Below are positions 43,318-52,370 of a stretch of DNA of 64,000 bases, one piece after another (position 1 is the stretch's first letter; each line of letters opens with the position of its first letter). The stretch lies in contig JAACJG010000019.1 of the NCBI GenBank assembly GCA_009917695.1, positions 1-64,000 on the forward strand. Direction: 5' to 3'. The notes beneath the pieces were generated by a model. The model saw only the letters and a program-made list of their open reading frames with translations, made no database searches and was not told where the DNA came from. The DNA comes from Candidatus Rifleibacterium amylolyticum (GTDB lineage Bacteria > Muiribacteriota > Ozemobacteria > Ozemobacterales > Ozemobacteraceae). The position numbers were made by a program, and so were the translations under genes.

Positions 43318-44766
43318 TCAGAAAAACCTCATAATCAGTGGCTCAGCGTAGTTTTCACGATCAAATCTGACTTCGGCCGCCTCTACAACCGGCTGCCGGC
43401 GCGAGCTGAAAGAGTTGGAAACTTCGTTCAAAACCTTCTCGACACGAAGAATCTTGCCTTTAACCGATACCTCGGCATAAGCAGCAATACGGGGATCGCT
43501 CTGCAGATCTTTTGGAAAGACGACTTCGAAAACATAATCCATATTACTTTCAGCATTCACAGAAGGTTGGCTGTTAACAAAAAGCGTGCGCCGACCCTGT
43601 TTGGTCGTTATGAATTCGATGCGGCCGCTCCATTCAACCGCACTGCCAATGTAAGGCGTCGGGTTGCGGCTTACTTCATAGACATCGACAAATTTGCCAA
43701 CGTAGGCTGCGTTGCTGGTAGCGCGACGTTCCTGCTCTACTCTCTGCTGTTCCCTCTGTTTGTTAATCCAAAAGCGGCTGGCATTGAGCATTTCATCAAC
43801 CTGCCGGTTCTGGTCGGCGGTGAGATTACCATACTGCCTGGCCATTGAAAGCAATGGTTCGGCCTTGTCATACTCACCACGTTGATAAAAGTAGCTGCCG
43901 CGGCTGTAATAGTTATAGCCCTGACGGCCGGCGAGATATGAAAGTTTGTCTTTAGCTTCCTTCAGATTCGGGTTCAGTTCGAGACAGCGACGGAACTGCA
44001 GAATCGCGTCCTCTATGCGTTCCTGCGCCTCGTATGCTTCACCGAGACCGAAAACTGCCTTTACCATAGATGGCTGCAGCGCGACGGCCTGGCTGAAGAA
44101 ACTTTCAGCCCGTTCGGGAGCCTGCGTCTTCATGTAGATGAGACCTATTGCATAAGGAATTTCGGCATCGGTCGGCGCATTTTTCTGGGCGGTTGTATAG
44201 CTCTCCAGCGCGTCGGTAAAACGATTCTGGCGAAAACGCAAAAAACCCAGCATTTTGTTGAGAGCGGCATCTTCAGGTTTTTCGCGCAAAGCTACTTCAT
44301 AATAGCGTATCGCTTCTTCGGGACGACCCTGATTGAGCATTTCTCGCGCCCGACTTACCGCCTGATCAGCCGGAATTGTATCGAATTCTGTCTGTTGAAG
44401 GGTCTCGCGCCCCTGGATCTTCTGTTGTGCGGCGACATCGGTAGCAAGAGTCTGCTGCATTGCCTCAAGTTCGCGACGGGCTGCCAGATAGTCAGGCTTG
44501 ATCTGAACTGCGATCTGAAACTGAATTATCGCTTCCTTCATGAAGCCTTGCGCCTTGTAAACACGACCGAGGTTATAGTGAGCTTCGGGATAGCGCGGAT
44601 CTTTTTCGAGAGCCTGTTTGAATTCGCGATAAGCTTCAAGATAACGGTTTTTGTAAAAATGATTGAGGCCAACATCGACATGAAATTTGGCAGTTTGCGC
44701 TTCAAGCAAGTTTGCCGGCAGCAGCAATGCCACAAAAAGGAATGCGATAAATCTGTATCTGTTCAT
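43318..44766 (-). CDS. Exported TPR protein
   Basis: The 482-residue precursor has a signal peptide (1-24, ending LEAQ). About eight TPR units follow, such as NRYLEAYREFKQALEKDPRY, FMKEAIIQFQIAVQIKPDY and IEDAILQFRRCLELNPN. The last 130 residues leave the TPR pattern and look like a small beta-barrel (VGKFVDVYEVSRNPTPYIGS, GSAVEWSGRIEFITT), possibly OB-like. A perfect GAGGTGATCT ribosome site precedes the ATG. It leads the operon with the two HAMP-SpoIIE phosphatases, so it may be the periplasmic partner of their external domains; that link is inferred only from the operon. Confidence 0.85.
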   Translation of the reverse strand: MNRYRFIAFLFVALLLPANLLEAQTAKFHVDVGLNHFYKNRYLEAYREFKQALEKDPRYPEAHYNLGRVYKAQGFMKEAIIQFQIAVQIKPDYLAARRELEAMQQTLATDVAAQQKIQGRETLQQTEFDTIPADQAVSRAREMLNQGRPEEAIRYYEVALREKPEDAALNKMLGFLRFRQNRFTDALESYTTAQKNAPTDAEIPYAIGLIYMKTQAPERAESFFSQAVALQPSMVKAVFGLGEAYEAQERIEDAILQFRRCLELNPNLKEAKDKLSYLAGRQGYNYYSRGSYFYQRGEYDKAEPLLSMARQYGNLTADQNRQVDEMLNASRFWINKQREQQRVEQERRATSNAAYVGKFVDVYEVSRNPTPYIGSAVEWSGRIEFITTKQGRRTLFVNSQPSVNAESNMDYVFEVVFPKDLQSDPRIAAYAEVSVKGKILRVEKVLNEVSNSFSSRRQPVVEAAEVRFDRENYAEPLIMRFF

Positions 44767-44890
44767 TAGATCACCTCGACCGGTTTTAACAAAGTAAAAA
44801 TCAGTAAAATATTAGCAGAGTCCGGGCCAAAACGAAACACGCCCAGCTTAATGCCCGACAAAACCCATCATCAAAAAAGCCTGCACAGAC

Positions 44891-45157
44891 TCAAAGATTA
44901 TTGAGATCTTCAAGCTGCTTTGCCGACTGTTCCTGCTGATCGATAATCTTATTCAGATCCCGCTTGATCGCCTTGCCATCGTAGCCGATCAGGTCGGCGG
45001 CTTCCGCGATCTTTGCCTTCTGCCGCATCTGATCAGCTTTACTAAGAGGCGCAACTGCCTTTGGTTCAGCCGTCGTCGTCGGAACCGCTTCCTGTTTGCT
45101 GCAACAACCGCCAGCAAAGGTTGCCGAGATCAAAAAAATCAAAGTCATCAGTCTCAT
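44891..45157 (-). CDS. Small putative lipoprotein
   Basis: With ATG at 45157 (GAGG 5 nt upstream) the product is 88 residues: leader MRLMTLIFLISATFAGGC with a lipobox-like AGGC at the end (Cys18), a Pro/Thr/Ala linker, and a charged helical tail (KADQMRQKAKIAEAADLI). A GTG at 45163 is an alternative start. The tail resembles small coiled-coil outer-membrane lipoproteins, but no specific family is recognised. It stands alone between the TPR operon and a short gene remnant. Confidence 0.7.
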   Translation of the reverse strand: MRLMTLIFLISATFAGGCCSKQEAVPTTTAEPKAVAPLSKADQMRQKAKIAEAADLIGYDGKAIKRDLNKIIDQQEQSAKQLEDLNNL

Positions 45158-45231
45158 AGACACCTCACAATCATCTGACAGTTCAATGCTAATACTTTCT
45201 CAGACACAAAACAATGCAAAACATTGCTTAG

Positions 45232-45381
45232 TTTGAGCAGTGTTTCGCTGATCGAAGTGCAAGACCGCTGGTCAGCTTAGTCGTCGTGGCTCTGCTGCTT
45301 TCAAACATTCTGGCGCTGTTCGCAACGCTGGCAGTTTACTCGCTCATCACCGCAAAATCTGGCGAAAAGGCTGTTGAATAA
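45232..45381 (+). pseudogene. Remnant of a membrane-protein C-terminus
   Basis: After a TAG at 45229, an open frame of about 49 codons ends at TAA 45381. It encodes a convincing membrane helix (SLVVVALLLSNILALF, then ATLAVYSLITAKSGE). There is no ATG before the helix, only CTG and an internal GTG. It is most simply the decayed end of a lost gene, or a small protein with a non-standard start. Confidence 0.35.
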
Positions 45382-45386
45382 GTGGT

Positions 45387-45413
45387 TTGCATTTGCCGGT
45401 CGGCGCGTATAAA
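45387..45413 (+). promoter_or_regulatory. Possible promoter of the SUI1 gene, very short leader
   Basis: TTGCAT (45387-45392), a 15-nt spacer and TATAAA (45408-45413). The leader to the ATG at 45425 would be only about 5 nt and shows no ribosome site. The short spacer weakens the call. Confidence 0.35.
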
Positions 45414-45424
45414 ATGACGTTGAT

Positions 45425-45787
45425 ATGAGCAAAAAAGAATCTGGTCTGGTCTATTCAAGCGAATGGGGAAGAATGTGCCCCGGCTGTGAAAAGCCGGTGG
45501 CGCAGTGTTCATGCCGAAAAGGCGGCAATCCCGCCACGCCGGCGAAAGACGGCATAGTGCGGGTCGGGCGCGAGACCAAGGGGCGAAAAGGCGCTGGAGT
45601 TACCATAATCAGCGGACTACCCGGCAGCGAAGACGAGCTCAAAAAACTGGCGACTGAACTCAAAAAAAAATGCGGCGCCGGCGGCGCGCTCAAAGACGGC
45701 CAGATCGAGATTCAGGGCGAACACCGTGACCGCCTCGTTGCCGAACTCGAAAAAATGGGCTACCGCGTCAAACGCAGCGGCGGTTAG
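45425..45787 (+). CDS. yciH: SUI1/YciH-type translation initiation factor-like protein
   Basis: The 120-residue protein starts with a small zinc-ribbon-like piece (CPGCEKPVAQCSC) and continues with the eIF1/SUI1 fold: VRVGRETKGRKGAGVTIISG, ELKKKCGAGGALKDGQIEIQ and KMGYRVKRSGG. Bacterial YciH binds the ribosome and is thought to favour fidelity of initiation or to inhibit it under stress. Length and motif order are typical. No ribosome site is visible before the ATG, which fits a possible leaderless mRNA. The 3' end runs straight into a copy of the 250-bp dispersed element. Confidence 0.9.
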   Translation: MSKKESGLVYSSEWGRMCPGCEKPVAQCSCRKGGNPATPAKDGIVRVGRETKGRKGAGVTIISGLPGSEDELKKLATELKKKCGAGGALKDGQIEIQGEHRDRLVAELEKMGYRVKRSGG

Positions 45788-45991
45788 TCTTCTGTAACAT
45801 AAGAGTTTAAGAATTCAATCCGTGGTATACCGCTTATGCCGGGCTCTCGGCAGGATCCCAACGCTACAACTCTCACCAGACGAGAGAATTATTGGCTAGC
45901 TATGGCTATGCGTCAAAGTTGCCTGGTTCGAAGTTTCCGCTTTTGGGAAGCCTGCCTGCGCCCTTACTAATTTTAAATTTCCATGAGACAG
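45785..45991. mobile_element. Second copy of the MITE-like element
   Basis: TAGTCTTCTGTAACAT (45785-45800) matches the terminal repeat at 21610 with two changes. Shared interior blocks follow (CCGCTTATGCCGGGCTCTCGG, ACTCTCACCAGACG, GTCAAAGTTGCCTGG, CCTGCGCCCTT). The right end is only partly kept (ATGAGACAG). The first bases overlap the stop codon of the SUI1 gene, so the element inserted at or into the gene end. Confidence 0.6.
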
Positions 45992-46038
45992 TTTTTGTGT
46001 TAAAGCAAGCTTCTTATTTTAACAACCCCAATAAAATA

Positions 46039-46062
46039 AGCGCCCGGATTGGGCGCTTTTTT
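46039..46062 (+). terminator. Intrinsic terminator
   Basis: AGCGCCC (46039-46045), loop GGATT, GGGCGCT (46051-46057), then TTTTT. It lies between the SUI1 gene with its inserted element and the convergent propeller gene. Confidence 0.8.
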
Positions 46063-46084
46063 GTTGAGCTTGATAAGCTTTGCT

Positions 46085-47047
46085 TCAGCCGCCGGAATTT
46101 TTGAGCGAGAAGTTGAGGTCGATCGGGTAAAGACGCAGGACTTTGCCAGAAGCGTTAGCTGGCGAAGTCAGCCTGATCAGAAAATCTTCGCCAATCGCTT
46201 TTGAGATCAGCGGACGGGTCAGAAAAGCTTCGGGAAACCCAACCTGCATGTTCTCAAACGGCTTATCGCTGCCGGGGGTGAAGCGCATCAGGTAATAAGG
46301 CATCTGAGCGCTGCCATCGCTGCGAATCGACCTGAAGCCGACCACACATTCACCGCTGCTGGTTTTTGCCAGCAGTTCGAGATCGAGAACATCACCGACC
46401 GGAATCTGAGATAGGACGACAGTATTGTCAGAAAGCCTTCTCACCGCGAGATAAAGCTCATTGTCTTTTTCAACAACGTAAGAAACGCTGTCCTTTTCGA
46501 CCATCAGACTGCGCCCTTCAACTTTATCGGCGCGCACCAGAGCACCATCTTCGCTGAATTCGATGAGCTCCGCAAGTGTTCGATCGAGCACCAGCAGATT
46601 GCCCGAGGGCAAAAGCTCGATTCTTGACGGCCAGGCCAGCTGCTTGTCGCCAATGGCTGTCAGCCGGCGAATAATCAAACCCTGAACATCAATTTTAAGT
46701 AAAGCAGTGTTATCGACATCACAGAGCCAGAAACAGCCATTGGGCATCCTGACAAAGTCTTCGGGATAAATATGGCTCTCACTGGCTATTGAGAGATATT
46801 GCAAAAGCTTTCCGTTCTGGTCAAATTCTACAAAGCGCTTGTTGAGGCTGTCGCTGACCCACAGGCTGTCGCCAACAAAGCGCAGAGCAGCTGGTCCCAG
46901 TGGCAGCTCTTTTCCAAAATTCTCCCCGACATCGGCAACAGTCTTGAGACCAAGGTCGGCGGTTGAAGTGCCAAGAGGCAGATCGAGAGCAGACAGGGTG
47001 GCAGCGTTCATAAACAGCCAAAGCAGCAGAATTGTGTATCGTTTCAT
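46085..47047 (-). CDS. Exported NHL-like beta-propeller protein
   Basis: The 320-residue precursor has a signal peptide (1-20, ending LSA). Five to six propeller repeats of NHL/6-bladed type follow, for example LRFVGDSLWVSDSLNKRFVEFDQNG split over two strands, FVRMPNGCFWLCDVDNTALLK and IELLPSGNLLVLDR. Such secreted propellers bind ligands or proteins and have no catalytic motif here. GGAGATAG precedes the ATG. It lies 85 nt downstream of the EFR1 gene in the same direction and is likely co-transcribed; a functional link is unclear. Confidence 0.8.
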   Translation of the reverse strand: MKRYTILLLWLFMNAATLSALDLPLGTSTADLGLKTVADVGENFGKELPLGPAALRFVGDSLWVSDSLNKRFVEFDQNGKLLQYLSIASESHIYPEDFVRMPNGCFWLCDVDNTALLKIDVQGLIIRRLTAIGDKQLAWPSRIELLPSGNLLVLDRTLAELIEFSEDGALVRADKVEGRSLMVEKDSVSYVVEKDNELYLAVRRLSDNTVVLSQIPVGDVLDLELLAKTSSGECVVGFRSIRSDGSAQMPYYLMRFTPGSDKPFENMQVGFPEAFLTRPLISKAIGEDFLIRLTSPANASGKVLRLYPIDLNFSLKNSGG

Positions 47048-47131
47048 TATCTATCTCCGTTGATATATGGCATTGCCCAGCCAAGGTACTGCAGACTGCC
47101 GACCATCTGACTGAGTGCGAAATTCTTAATG

Positions 47132-47950
47132 TTATAAGATGCGGTTAACCTCAGGCATGCGCTTCTGGGCAATAATCTCGCTGGCAGCAATTTCCGGATG
47201 TCGATAGCGGGCCCGCCCCTTTGTCCACCACAGGCATTGAATTGCTTCAACCGGGCAATACTGCAGGCAGGCCATACACTGTTCGCACTTTTTCAGCCAC
47301 TGTGGCCGACCGGCAGATGAGATAACGATGTTGTCTACCGGGCAGACCTTAGCACAGAGGCCGCAGCCCGTGCATGTCCTTTCAGCCTTGAAACGTTTCT
47401 GCATATAGGGAAAGCAGCTGACATTGATTTTCCATAAAAAGCCGGTCAACATCGCCAACGGCATCGGCAATGCATAATCAACCACAGTTCCCTGATTAAC
47501 TGCGCAGGCTATCTCGAGCAGGCGATTATCACATTCACGCAGGGTGCGTGTGATTGTATCGGGGCTATCGCTGCCATAGAGAGGCGTATAGTTTCCTGGC
47601 ATGTAAATAACCCAACCGGCGGCCAGGCTTTTGTTGCAGCATCGACGCAATTCGGCGGCAAAAATATCGAGAGCAGCACCCGCCGAGCTCGCGCAGTTGG
47701 CAATTGCAGCCACATAGCTGGTTTGCGACAAATCGACAAGTTCAAGCGCGCGAGCGACCAGTGCCGGAATACCGGCGCAATAGACCGGAAAAATGAACAC
47801 AGTTTTATCGGTCTGCACCTGATATTTTTTGCCAGCGCGCAAGATTCCGGCAAGCGGCACGACAAAAGCCTCTGTAAGCCTGGCAGAAAGCGTGCGGGCA
47901 GCCACCAGCGAATTACCTGTTCCGCTGAAATAAAATACAGTCACACTCAT
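47132..47950 (-). CDS. EFR1-family flavodoxin-ferredoxin protein
   Basis: The 272-residue protein joins a flavodoxin-like N-terminus (VFYFSGTGNSLVAAR, the FMN phosphate loop at about 6-14) to a bacterial 2x[4Fe-4S] ferredoxin domain near residues 195-240 (CTGCGLCAKVCP and CEQCMACLQYCP, all eight cysteines present). EFR1 proteins are small electron-transfer modules, common in anaerobes, whose partners are mostly unknown. The ATG at 47950 has GGGAGGTG 7 nt upstream; the longer frame is not needed. Presence suggests an anaerobic or low-oxygen lifestyle, although resB/ccsA show that c-type cytochromes are made. Confidence 0.9.
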   Translation of the reverse strand: MSVTVFYFSGTGNSLVAARTLSARLTEAFVVPLAGILRAGKKYQVQTDKTVFIFPVYCAGIPALVARALELVDLSQTSYVAAIANCASSAGAALDIFAAELRRCCNKSLAAGWVIYMPGNYTPLYGSDSPDTITRTLRECDNRLLEIACAVNQGTVVDYALPMPLAMLTGFLWKINVSCFPYMQKRFKAERTCTGCGLCAKVCPVDNIVISSAGRPQWLKKCEQCMACLQYCPVEAIQCLWWTKGRARYRHPEIAASEIIAQKRMPEVNRIL

Positions 47951-48103
47951 ACAACGCCACCTCCCGATCACCTTTATAACAGTATATCTCTTTAACCCGG
48001 CTTAGACCAGCCTGTTTAAAACGACCATCAACAAAGGTTTTACCGGCAGATCGATTATATGTTAATCTAACATTCAGAAAGCAGTAGAACCGGAGGACAA
48101 ATA

Positions 48104-50023
48104 GTGATTTCAGCTGAGATAAAGAGAGTTTTAATGGCGTTTCTGATCGTTATCATAGCGTTGTCACCCGCGTCAGCGCGCCCCTTTGAGTCGCTGTTCT
48201 CAGAACGGACTACTCTCGATGGCGCACAACTCAGCGGGGAATATGATCCAAGAGCTTCCTGCGCAGTCATCGAAGGTATGCCAACCTTTCATTTCATCGA
48301 CAATGACTTCATTCCGTCCAATAAGATCACGGCGCTGTGCGAAGATCAGTATGGCAATCTGTTTATCGGAACCAGAGACACCGGCGTTATCAAATATACG
48401 GTGATCGGTGACAAGCGTGCCGTTTTCAACAAATTTCCGGTCGAAGACACAAAGAAGCATGGTCAGATTGCAATTCACGAGCTTGCCTACAATAACCGCG
48501 AAAAAAGGCTGTATGTGGCGACCACGGGCGGGCTTTTTTACATCGTCGATGATGACGACTTCAGCTCGGCTTCCTGTCGGCCGGTAGAAGTGTTTGGCGA
48601 CAAAACCATCACAGCAATGGCAATCAGTCACAGCGGCGAAGTCTGGGCCGGAACAGCCGAGGGCCTGTTCAACACGAAGGGCGAACATTACAGCGAAGCC
48701 GATGGCCTGCCGGGTGACCGCATAACCACCCTGCTGTTCGACCGCCACGACAATCTCTGTGTCGGCACCGAAACCGGCCTTGCCATTCGTCGCAGTGGCA
48801 CTTTCCATACTATCGACTTCAGCGGCAGGGAGAAGCTCTGGATCACTGACCTGGCGCTTACCACGCCGCTGGAAATCATGATTCCGCTGGAAAAGTATGA
48901 ATTGATCGTCAAGGCATTTTTCACCGGAATCAGGCTCAATCCGGCCTACGACGAGAAGGAACGCGGCGAGATCGATGCAATGGAGCAGGCATTGCTCGAC
49001 GTGGCCAGGCCAGGTTCTGATTCACTTCTGATCGCAACGACAGACGGGTTTTATCAGGCTGATCCTACCGGTGGCAAAGCTTATGAAGTGAAAGAAGGCT
49101 GGATGCACTGCACTGCATTCAAAGACAACGGATTCATGTATGCCTTCAACAACCTTGCCCAGGTGCTCAATCTTTCGCCTACTACCAGAGATCTGGCACG
49201 ATTTGATATAAACCGACGTTTTCGCAGCCGCATGATTGGCCGAATGCTGCTTGAAGTTCGCAAAGAAGCGGCGCCCGCGCTTCTCGATGAAGCAACGATA
49301 GCAGAGCTGCACGGCATAGATGAAGAGCGGATCATGCCTGAGCTTAAGTCGCGCCTGGAGGGTCTGCGGGCAACTTCCATGCTCATTGACCGCAACAATC
49401 TCTTCTGGCTTGGTTTTGATGGTGCCGGCCTCTTTGTTGTCGATGCTAAAATGAATACCGGCGACTTTTTCTTCAAAGCCATCGGACCATATATAGACAA
49501 AGACGGCATGCCGGTCGCAGGAGAGACAAAATATCGTTACTACATGGTTTCAGAAAGAGCAAACGTTCTGGTAGAAAGTGAAGACATGCTGCAGGGGCAG
49601 GCACAGTATCTTGGCGCCTGGTGGGGAGGATTCAAATTTTATCCGTTGAAAACATGGATCAATCGTTGTTCGCACCTTCGTGACGACGACTGGCATCGAA
49701 TCGCCGGTTATATCGGCCGTGCTATTCCGCCAAAGGCTGTTTTCGAATTTATCTCGGTTCTCGGTTCAGATCCGTATGTATTTATCCCCTGCATTCATAA
49801 CGGCGATATTCCTGACCTGGCGAGACATGGAGACGATACCGGAAGAATCGATGACGATGAAGAATTCATCAAGACTCACGAAATTCATGTTCTGCCAAAG
49901 CTTTTCATAGATCCGATGAACGTGATTGAAACCTACCCGGCCAATCACCCAGAGACTCGCATCAACGAGAAGCAACGCGAACTTCCTGTAGAATCAACTT
50001 TTGACGACCCACCAAGTCATTAA
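48104..50023 (+). CDS. Exported two-component-propeller protein with unknown C-terminal domain
   Basis: The 639-residue protein begins at GTG with GGAGG 7 nt upstream and has a signal peptide (about 1-25, ending ASA). Propeller strands occupy roughly residues 60-330: NLFIGTRDTGVIKY, LYVATTGGLFYIV, VWAGTAEGLFNTKG, LCVGTETGLAIRR and LLIATTDGFYQAD. One later strand (LFWLGFDGAGLFVVD) lies near 430 after a helical insertion. The last 180 residues have no recognisable motif and end in an acidic tail. Related to the short propeller at 33100 but with no histidine kinase attached. Probably an envelope sensor or scaffold. Confidence 0.75.
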   Translation: MISAEIKRVLMAFLIVIIALSPASARPFESLFSERTTLDGAQLSGEYDPRASCAVIEGMPTFHFIDNDFIPSNKITALCEDQYGNLFIGTRDTGVIKYTVIGDKRAVFNKFPVEDTKKHGQIAIHELAYNNREKRLYVATTGGLFYIVDDDDFSSASCRPVEVFGDKTITAMAISHSGEVWAGTAEGLFNTKGEHYSEADGLPGDRITTLLFDRHDNLCVGTETGLAIRRSGTFHTIDFSGREKLWITDLALTTPLEIMIPLEKYELIVKAFFTGIRLNPAYDEKERGEIDAMEQALLDVARPGSDSLLIATTDGFYQADPTGGKAYEVKEGWMHCTAFKDNGFMYAFNNLAQVLNLSPTTRDLARFDINRRFRSRMIGRMLLEVRKEAAPALLDEATIAELHGIDEERIMPELKSRLEGLRATSMLIDRNNLFWLGFDGAGLFVVDAKMNTGDFFFKAIGPYIDKDGMPVAGETKYRYYMVSERANVLVESEDMLQGQAQYLGAWWGGFKFYPLKTWINRCSHLRDDDWHRIAGYIGRAIPPKAVFEFISVLGSDPYVFIPCIHNGDIPDLARHGDDTGRIDDDEEFIKTHEIHVLPKLFIDPMNVIETYPANHPETRINEKQRELPVESTFDDPPSH

Positions 50024-50025
50024 AA

Positions 50026-50052
50026 GGCCACCTGTGGAGCTCACAGGTGGCC
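50026..50052. terminator. Strong hairpin between convergent genes
   Basis: GGCCACCTGTG (50026-50036) and CACAGGTGGCC (50042-50052) form an 11-bp perfect stem with a 5-nt loop, then GGAAGTTTTCTG. It lies between the propeller gene and asnS. The T-tract is weak and displaced. Confidence 0.65.
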
Positions 50053-50078
50053 GGAAGTTTTCTGAACGGAGACTATAA

Positions 50079-51530
50079 TCAGAACTCAGCTGATTTTGGA
50101 GTTCGCGGGAAAGGTGACACGTCTCTGACGTTGCCCATGCCAGTGATGAACATCAGCAGGCGTTCGAAGCCGAGGCCGAAACCGCTGTGAACGACACTGC
50201 CGTATTTGCGAATATCGAGATACCACCAGATACTTTCTTCGGGAATCTTAAATTCAGCCGCGCGCTGCTTGAGAATCTCGAAGCGTTCTTCGCGCTGTGA
50301 GCCGCCGATAATTTCGCCGACGCCGGGGACGAGGATGTCCATGGCGGCAACTGTTTTGCCATCAGGATTGACGCGCATATAGAACGCTTTGTTTTCGCGC
50401 GGGTAATCGGTTACGATAACCGGCTTCTTAAAATGTTTTTCGACCAGATAGCGCTCGTGCTCTGACTGCAGGTCGATGCCCCAGCGATCTACCGGATACT
50501 GGAACTTCTTCTTTTTGTTGGGCGTGCAATTCATGAGAATATCGATCGCCTGCGTATAGGTGATACGCTCAAAACCGTTGTTTCGCACGAATTCAAGCTT
50601 TTCAAGCAACGTCATTTCTTCGCGCTCAGCCTGAGGCTTGAGCTTTTCTTCTTCGGCGTAGCGTTTGCTCAGGAATTCCATGTCGTCAACGCAATTTTCG
50701 AGGGCATAGCCGATGAGGTACTGCAAAAATTCTTCGGCGAGATCCATGTTGTCTTTAAGGTCGGCAAAGGCAACTTCGGGTTCGATCATCCAGAATTCCG
50801 CGAGATGACGCGAAGTGTTAGAATTTTCGGCGCGGAAGGTCGGGCCGAAGGTATAAACCTTACCAAGCGCCATGGCAGCGAGTTCGGCTTCGAGCTGGCC
50901 AGAAACTGTCAAGTTGGTAGACTTGCCAAAAAAGTCTTTTGAATAGTCGATCTTGCCGTCATCAAGCAGCGGCGGATCTTTTTCGGGCAGCGTGGTTACT
51001 CTGAACATTTCGCCGGCGCCTTCGCAGTCAGAACCGGTGATAATCGGCGAATGAATGTTAAAGAAGCCACGGTCGTTGAAAAACTTGTGAATGGCAAAAG
51101 TCATTGCATGGCGCACGCGAAGAATTGCGCCGAAGACATTGGTTCTGAAGCGCAGATGGCCGATTTCGCGCAAGAATTCGAGTGAATGTTTCTTGGGCTG
51201 CAGCGGGTATTCTTCGGGATCGGCGACACCTTCGACGCTGATTTTTTCGCACAGCAGTTCGACGGCCTGGCCGCTTCCCTGTGATGCAACAAGCTTTCCA
51301 GAGGCGATCAGCGAAGCACCGGTAGTAATCTTGGCAATGGTTTCTTCGTTCATGCCTTCGTAACCCTTATCGATATCGATGACCAGTTGCAGATTACGAA
51401 TGGTTGAGCCGTCATTCAGCGCGACAAAAGAAACATTCTTGCTTGAGCGCCGGGTGCGCACCCATCCGCTCACCGAAACGGTTTCGTCTGAAGGCGACAT
51501 AGTCAGAATTTTGCTGATAGACAGACTCAT
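50079..51530 (-). CDS. asnS: Asparaginyl-tRNA synthetase
   Basis: The 483-residue enzyme has an N-terminal OB anticodon-binding domain ([20 protein letters not shown]) and a class IIb catalytic domain: motif 2 [19 protein letters not shown] and motif 3 [15 protein letters not shown]. It charges tRNA-Asn with asparagine using ATP. The residue pattern (AEFWMIEPE) favours AsnRS over AspRS. It is somewhat longer than many bacterial forms (about 430-466), with an insertion around residues 290-320. Monocistronic, with its own promoter and a palindromic 5' leader. Confidence 0.95.
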   Translation of the reverse strand: MSLSISKILTMSPSDETVSVSGWVRTRRSSKNVSFVALNDGSTIRNLQLVIDIDKGYEGMNEETIAKITTGASLIASGKLVASQGSGQAVELLCEKISVEGVADPEEYPLQPKKHSLEFLREIGHLRFRTNVFGAILRVRHAMTFAIHKFFNDRGFFNIHSPIITGSDCEGAGEMFRVTTLPEKDPPLLDDGKIDYSKDFFGKSTNLTVSGQLEAELAAMALGKVYTFGPTFRAENSNTSRHLAEFWMIEPEVAFADLKDNMDLAEEFLQYLIGYALENCVDDMEFLSKRYAEEEKLKPQAEREEMTLLEKLEFVRNNGFERITYTQAIDILMNCTPNKKKKFQYPVDRWGIDLQSEHERYLVEKHFKKPVIVTDYPRENKAFYMRVNPDGKTVAAMDILVPGVGEIIGGSQREERFEILKQRAAEFKIPEESIWWYLDIRKYGSVVHSGFGLGFERLLMFITGMGNVRDVSPFPRTPKSAEF

Positions 51531-51564
51531 TGAATTACCTCAACTAAGATTGAATCACGGCATG

Positions 51565-51578
51565 CCTGCCCGGGCAGG
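51565..51578 (-). other. Palindrome at the 5' end of the asnS mRNA
   Basis: CCTGCCCGGGCAGG is a perfect 14-bp palindrome placed 7 nt downstream of the -10 box. The rRNA promoter has CCTGCCCCGGCAGG at the matching position (6 nt after the -10). Confidence 0.55.
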
Positions 51579-51585
51579 TGCGCCG

Positions 51586-51614
51586 ATTATACTTCAGCGC
51601 CCCGTTTCAGTCAA
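51586..51614 (-). promoter_or_regulatory. asnS promoter
   Basis: The minus strand reads TTGACT (51614-51609), a 17-nt spacer and TATAAT (51591-51586), a near-consensus promoter. +1 falls near 51579, at the edge of the palindrome at 51565-51578. Confidence 0.75.
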
Positions 51615-51634
51615 TACGCGCTAACCGACAAAAC

Positions 51635-51662
51635 TTGAAAAGGGGTTCAGGTAGTGTATAAT
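51635..51662 (+). promoter_or_regulatory. Promoter of the pRiA4b ORF-3-like gene
   Basis: TTGAAA (51635-51640), a 16-nt spacer and TATAAT (51657-51662), then a 30-nt leader with AAGGAGG before the ATG at 51693. It diverges from the asnS promoter only about 20 bp away. Confidence 0.65.
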
Positions 51663-51692
51663 GTTGATGAAACGAAGGGCGAAGGAGGATTG

Positions 51693-52295
51693 ATGAAAAA
51701 GAAATATTACGAGATCAAGATAGAGCTGATGGAAGTTGAACCCGCAGTCTGGCGCCGTTTTGTCGTGCCGGCAGAGATTTCGCTAGACCGCCTGCATGAC
51801 GTCATTCAGATCGTCATGGGCTGGCAGGATGAGCATCTGCACGAATTCAATTTCGGCAAGCATCGATATGTAGAAATTATCGATGAGGAATTCGACGATA
51901 AGGAAACCTTTCTCGAAGGCACTGTGCGCCTCAACAAGCATTTCAAAAAGAAAGGCGACAGCTGCATATACGTTTATGACTTCGGAGATTCGTGGAGTCA
52001 TCGACTGACCCTCGAGAACTCAGATTTCAAGCGATCAGAAGACGACTTCGAAATGTGGTGTCTCGAAGGCGAGCGTGCCTGCCCGCCAGAAGATGTCGGC
52101 GGCCCCCCGGGTTACGAAGAATTCTGCAAAATCATTAAAAGCCCTAAAAACAAAGAGCATGCCTCGACCGTAGCCTGGTCTAACGGCCTGCAACCGACCG
52201 GCAAAAAGTTCGATCCGGCCTGGTTCGACGGTGAAATGGTGAATGTAACGCTTTATTGGTATGCCCGCTGGTCACGACCACGCAAGCTCGACTGA
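51693..52295 (+). CDS. Plasmid pRiA4b ORF-3 family protein
   Basis: The 200-residue protein matches the pRiA4b ORF-3 family: start YYEIKIELMEVEPAVWRRF, then LDRLHDVIQIVMGWQDEHLHEF, YVYDFGDSWSHRLTLE and CPPEDVGGPPGYEEF. The biochemical function of the family is unknown; members occur on plasmids and chromosomes. The ATG at 51693 is set by AAGGAGG about 5 nt upstream, and an earlier GTG at 51654 overlaps the promoter. A terminator follows. It is the last chromosomal gene before the mobile island. Confidence 0.9.
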   Translation: MKKKYYEIKIELMEVEPAVWRRFVVPAEISLDRLHDVIQIVMGWQDEHLHEFNFGKHRYVEIIDEEFDDKETFLEGTVRLNKHFKKKGDSCIYVYDFGDSWSHRLTLENSDFKRSEDDFEMWCLEGERACPPEDVGGPPGYEEFCKIIKSPKNKEHASTVAWSNGLQPTGKKFDPAWFDGEMVNVTLYWYARWSRPRKLD

Positions 52296-52336
52296 AGCAG
52301 ACTGGTTTTTCACCAGTTCCCGGTAGTTCTAGCAAT

Positions 52337-52367
52337 AAAAAAACCACCTTGCCGGTGGTTTTTTTTA
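52337..52367. terminator. Bidirectional intrinsic terminator at the island edge
   Basis: An A-run, AACCACC (52342-52348), TTGCC, GGTGGTT (52354-52360), then TTTTTT. It ends the plus-strand gene and could also stop transcription leaving the island on the minus strand. Confidence 0.85.
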
Positions 52368-52370
52368 TCA

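Noticed and set aside
51654-51692. Earlier GTG start for the pRiA4b ORF-3-like protein
   Set aside because: It overlaps the -10 box; AAGGAGG precisely precedes the ATG at 51693 and family similarity begins there.
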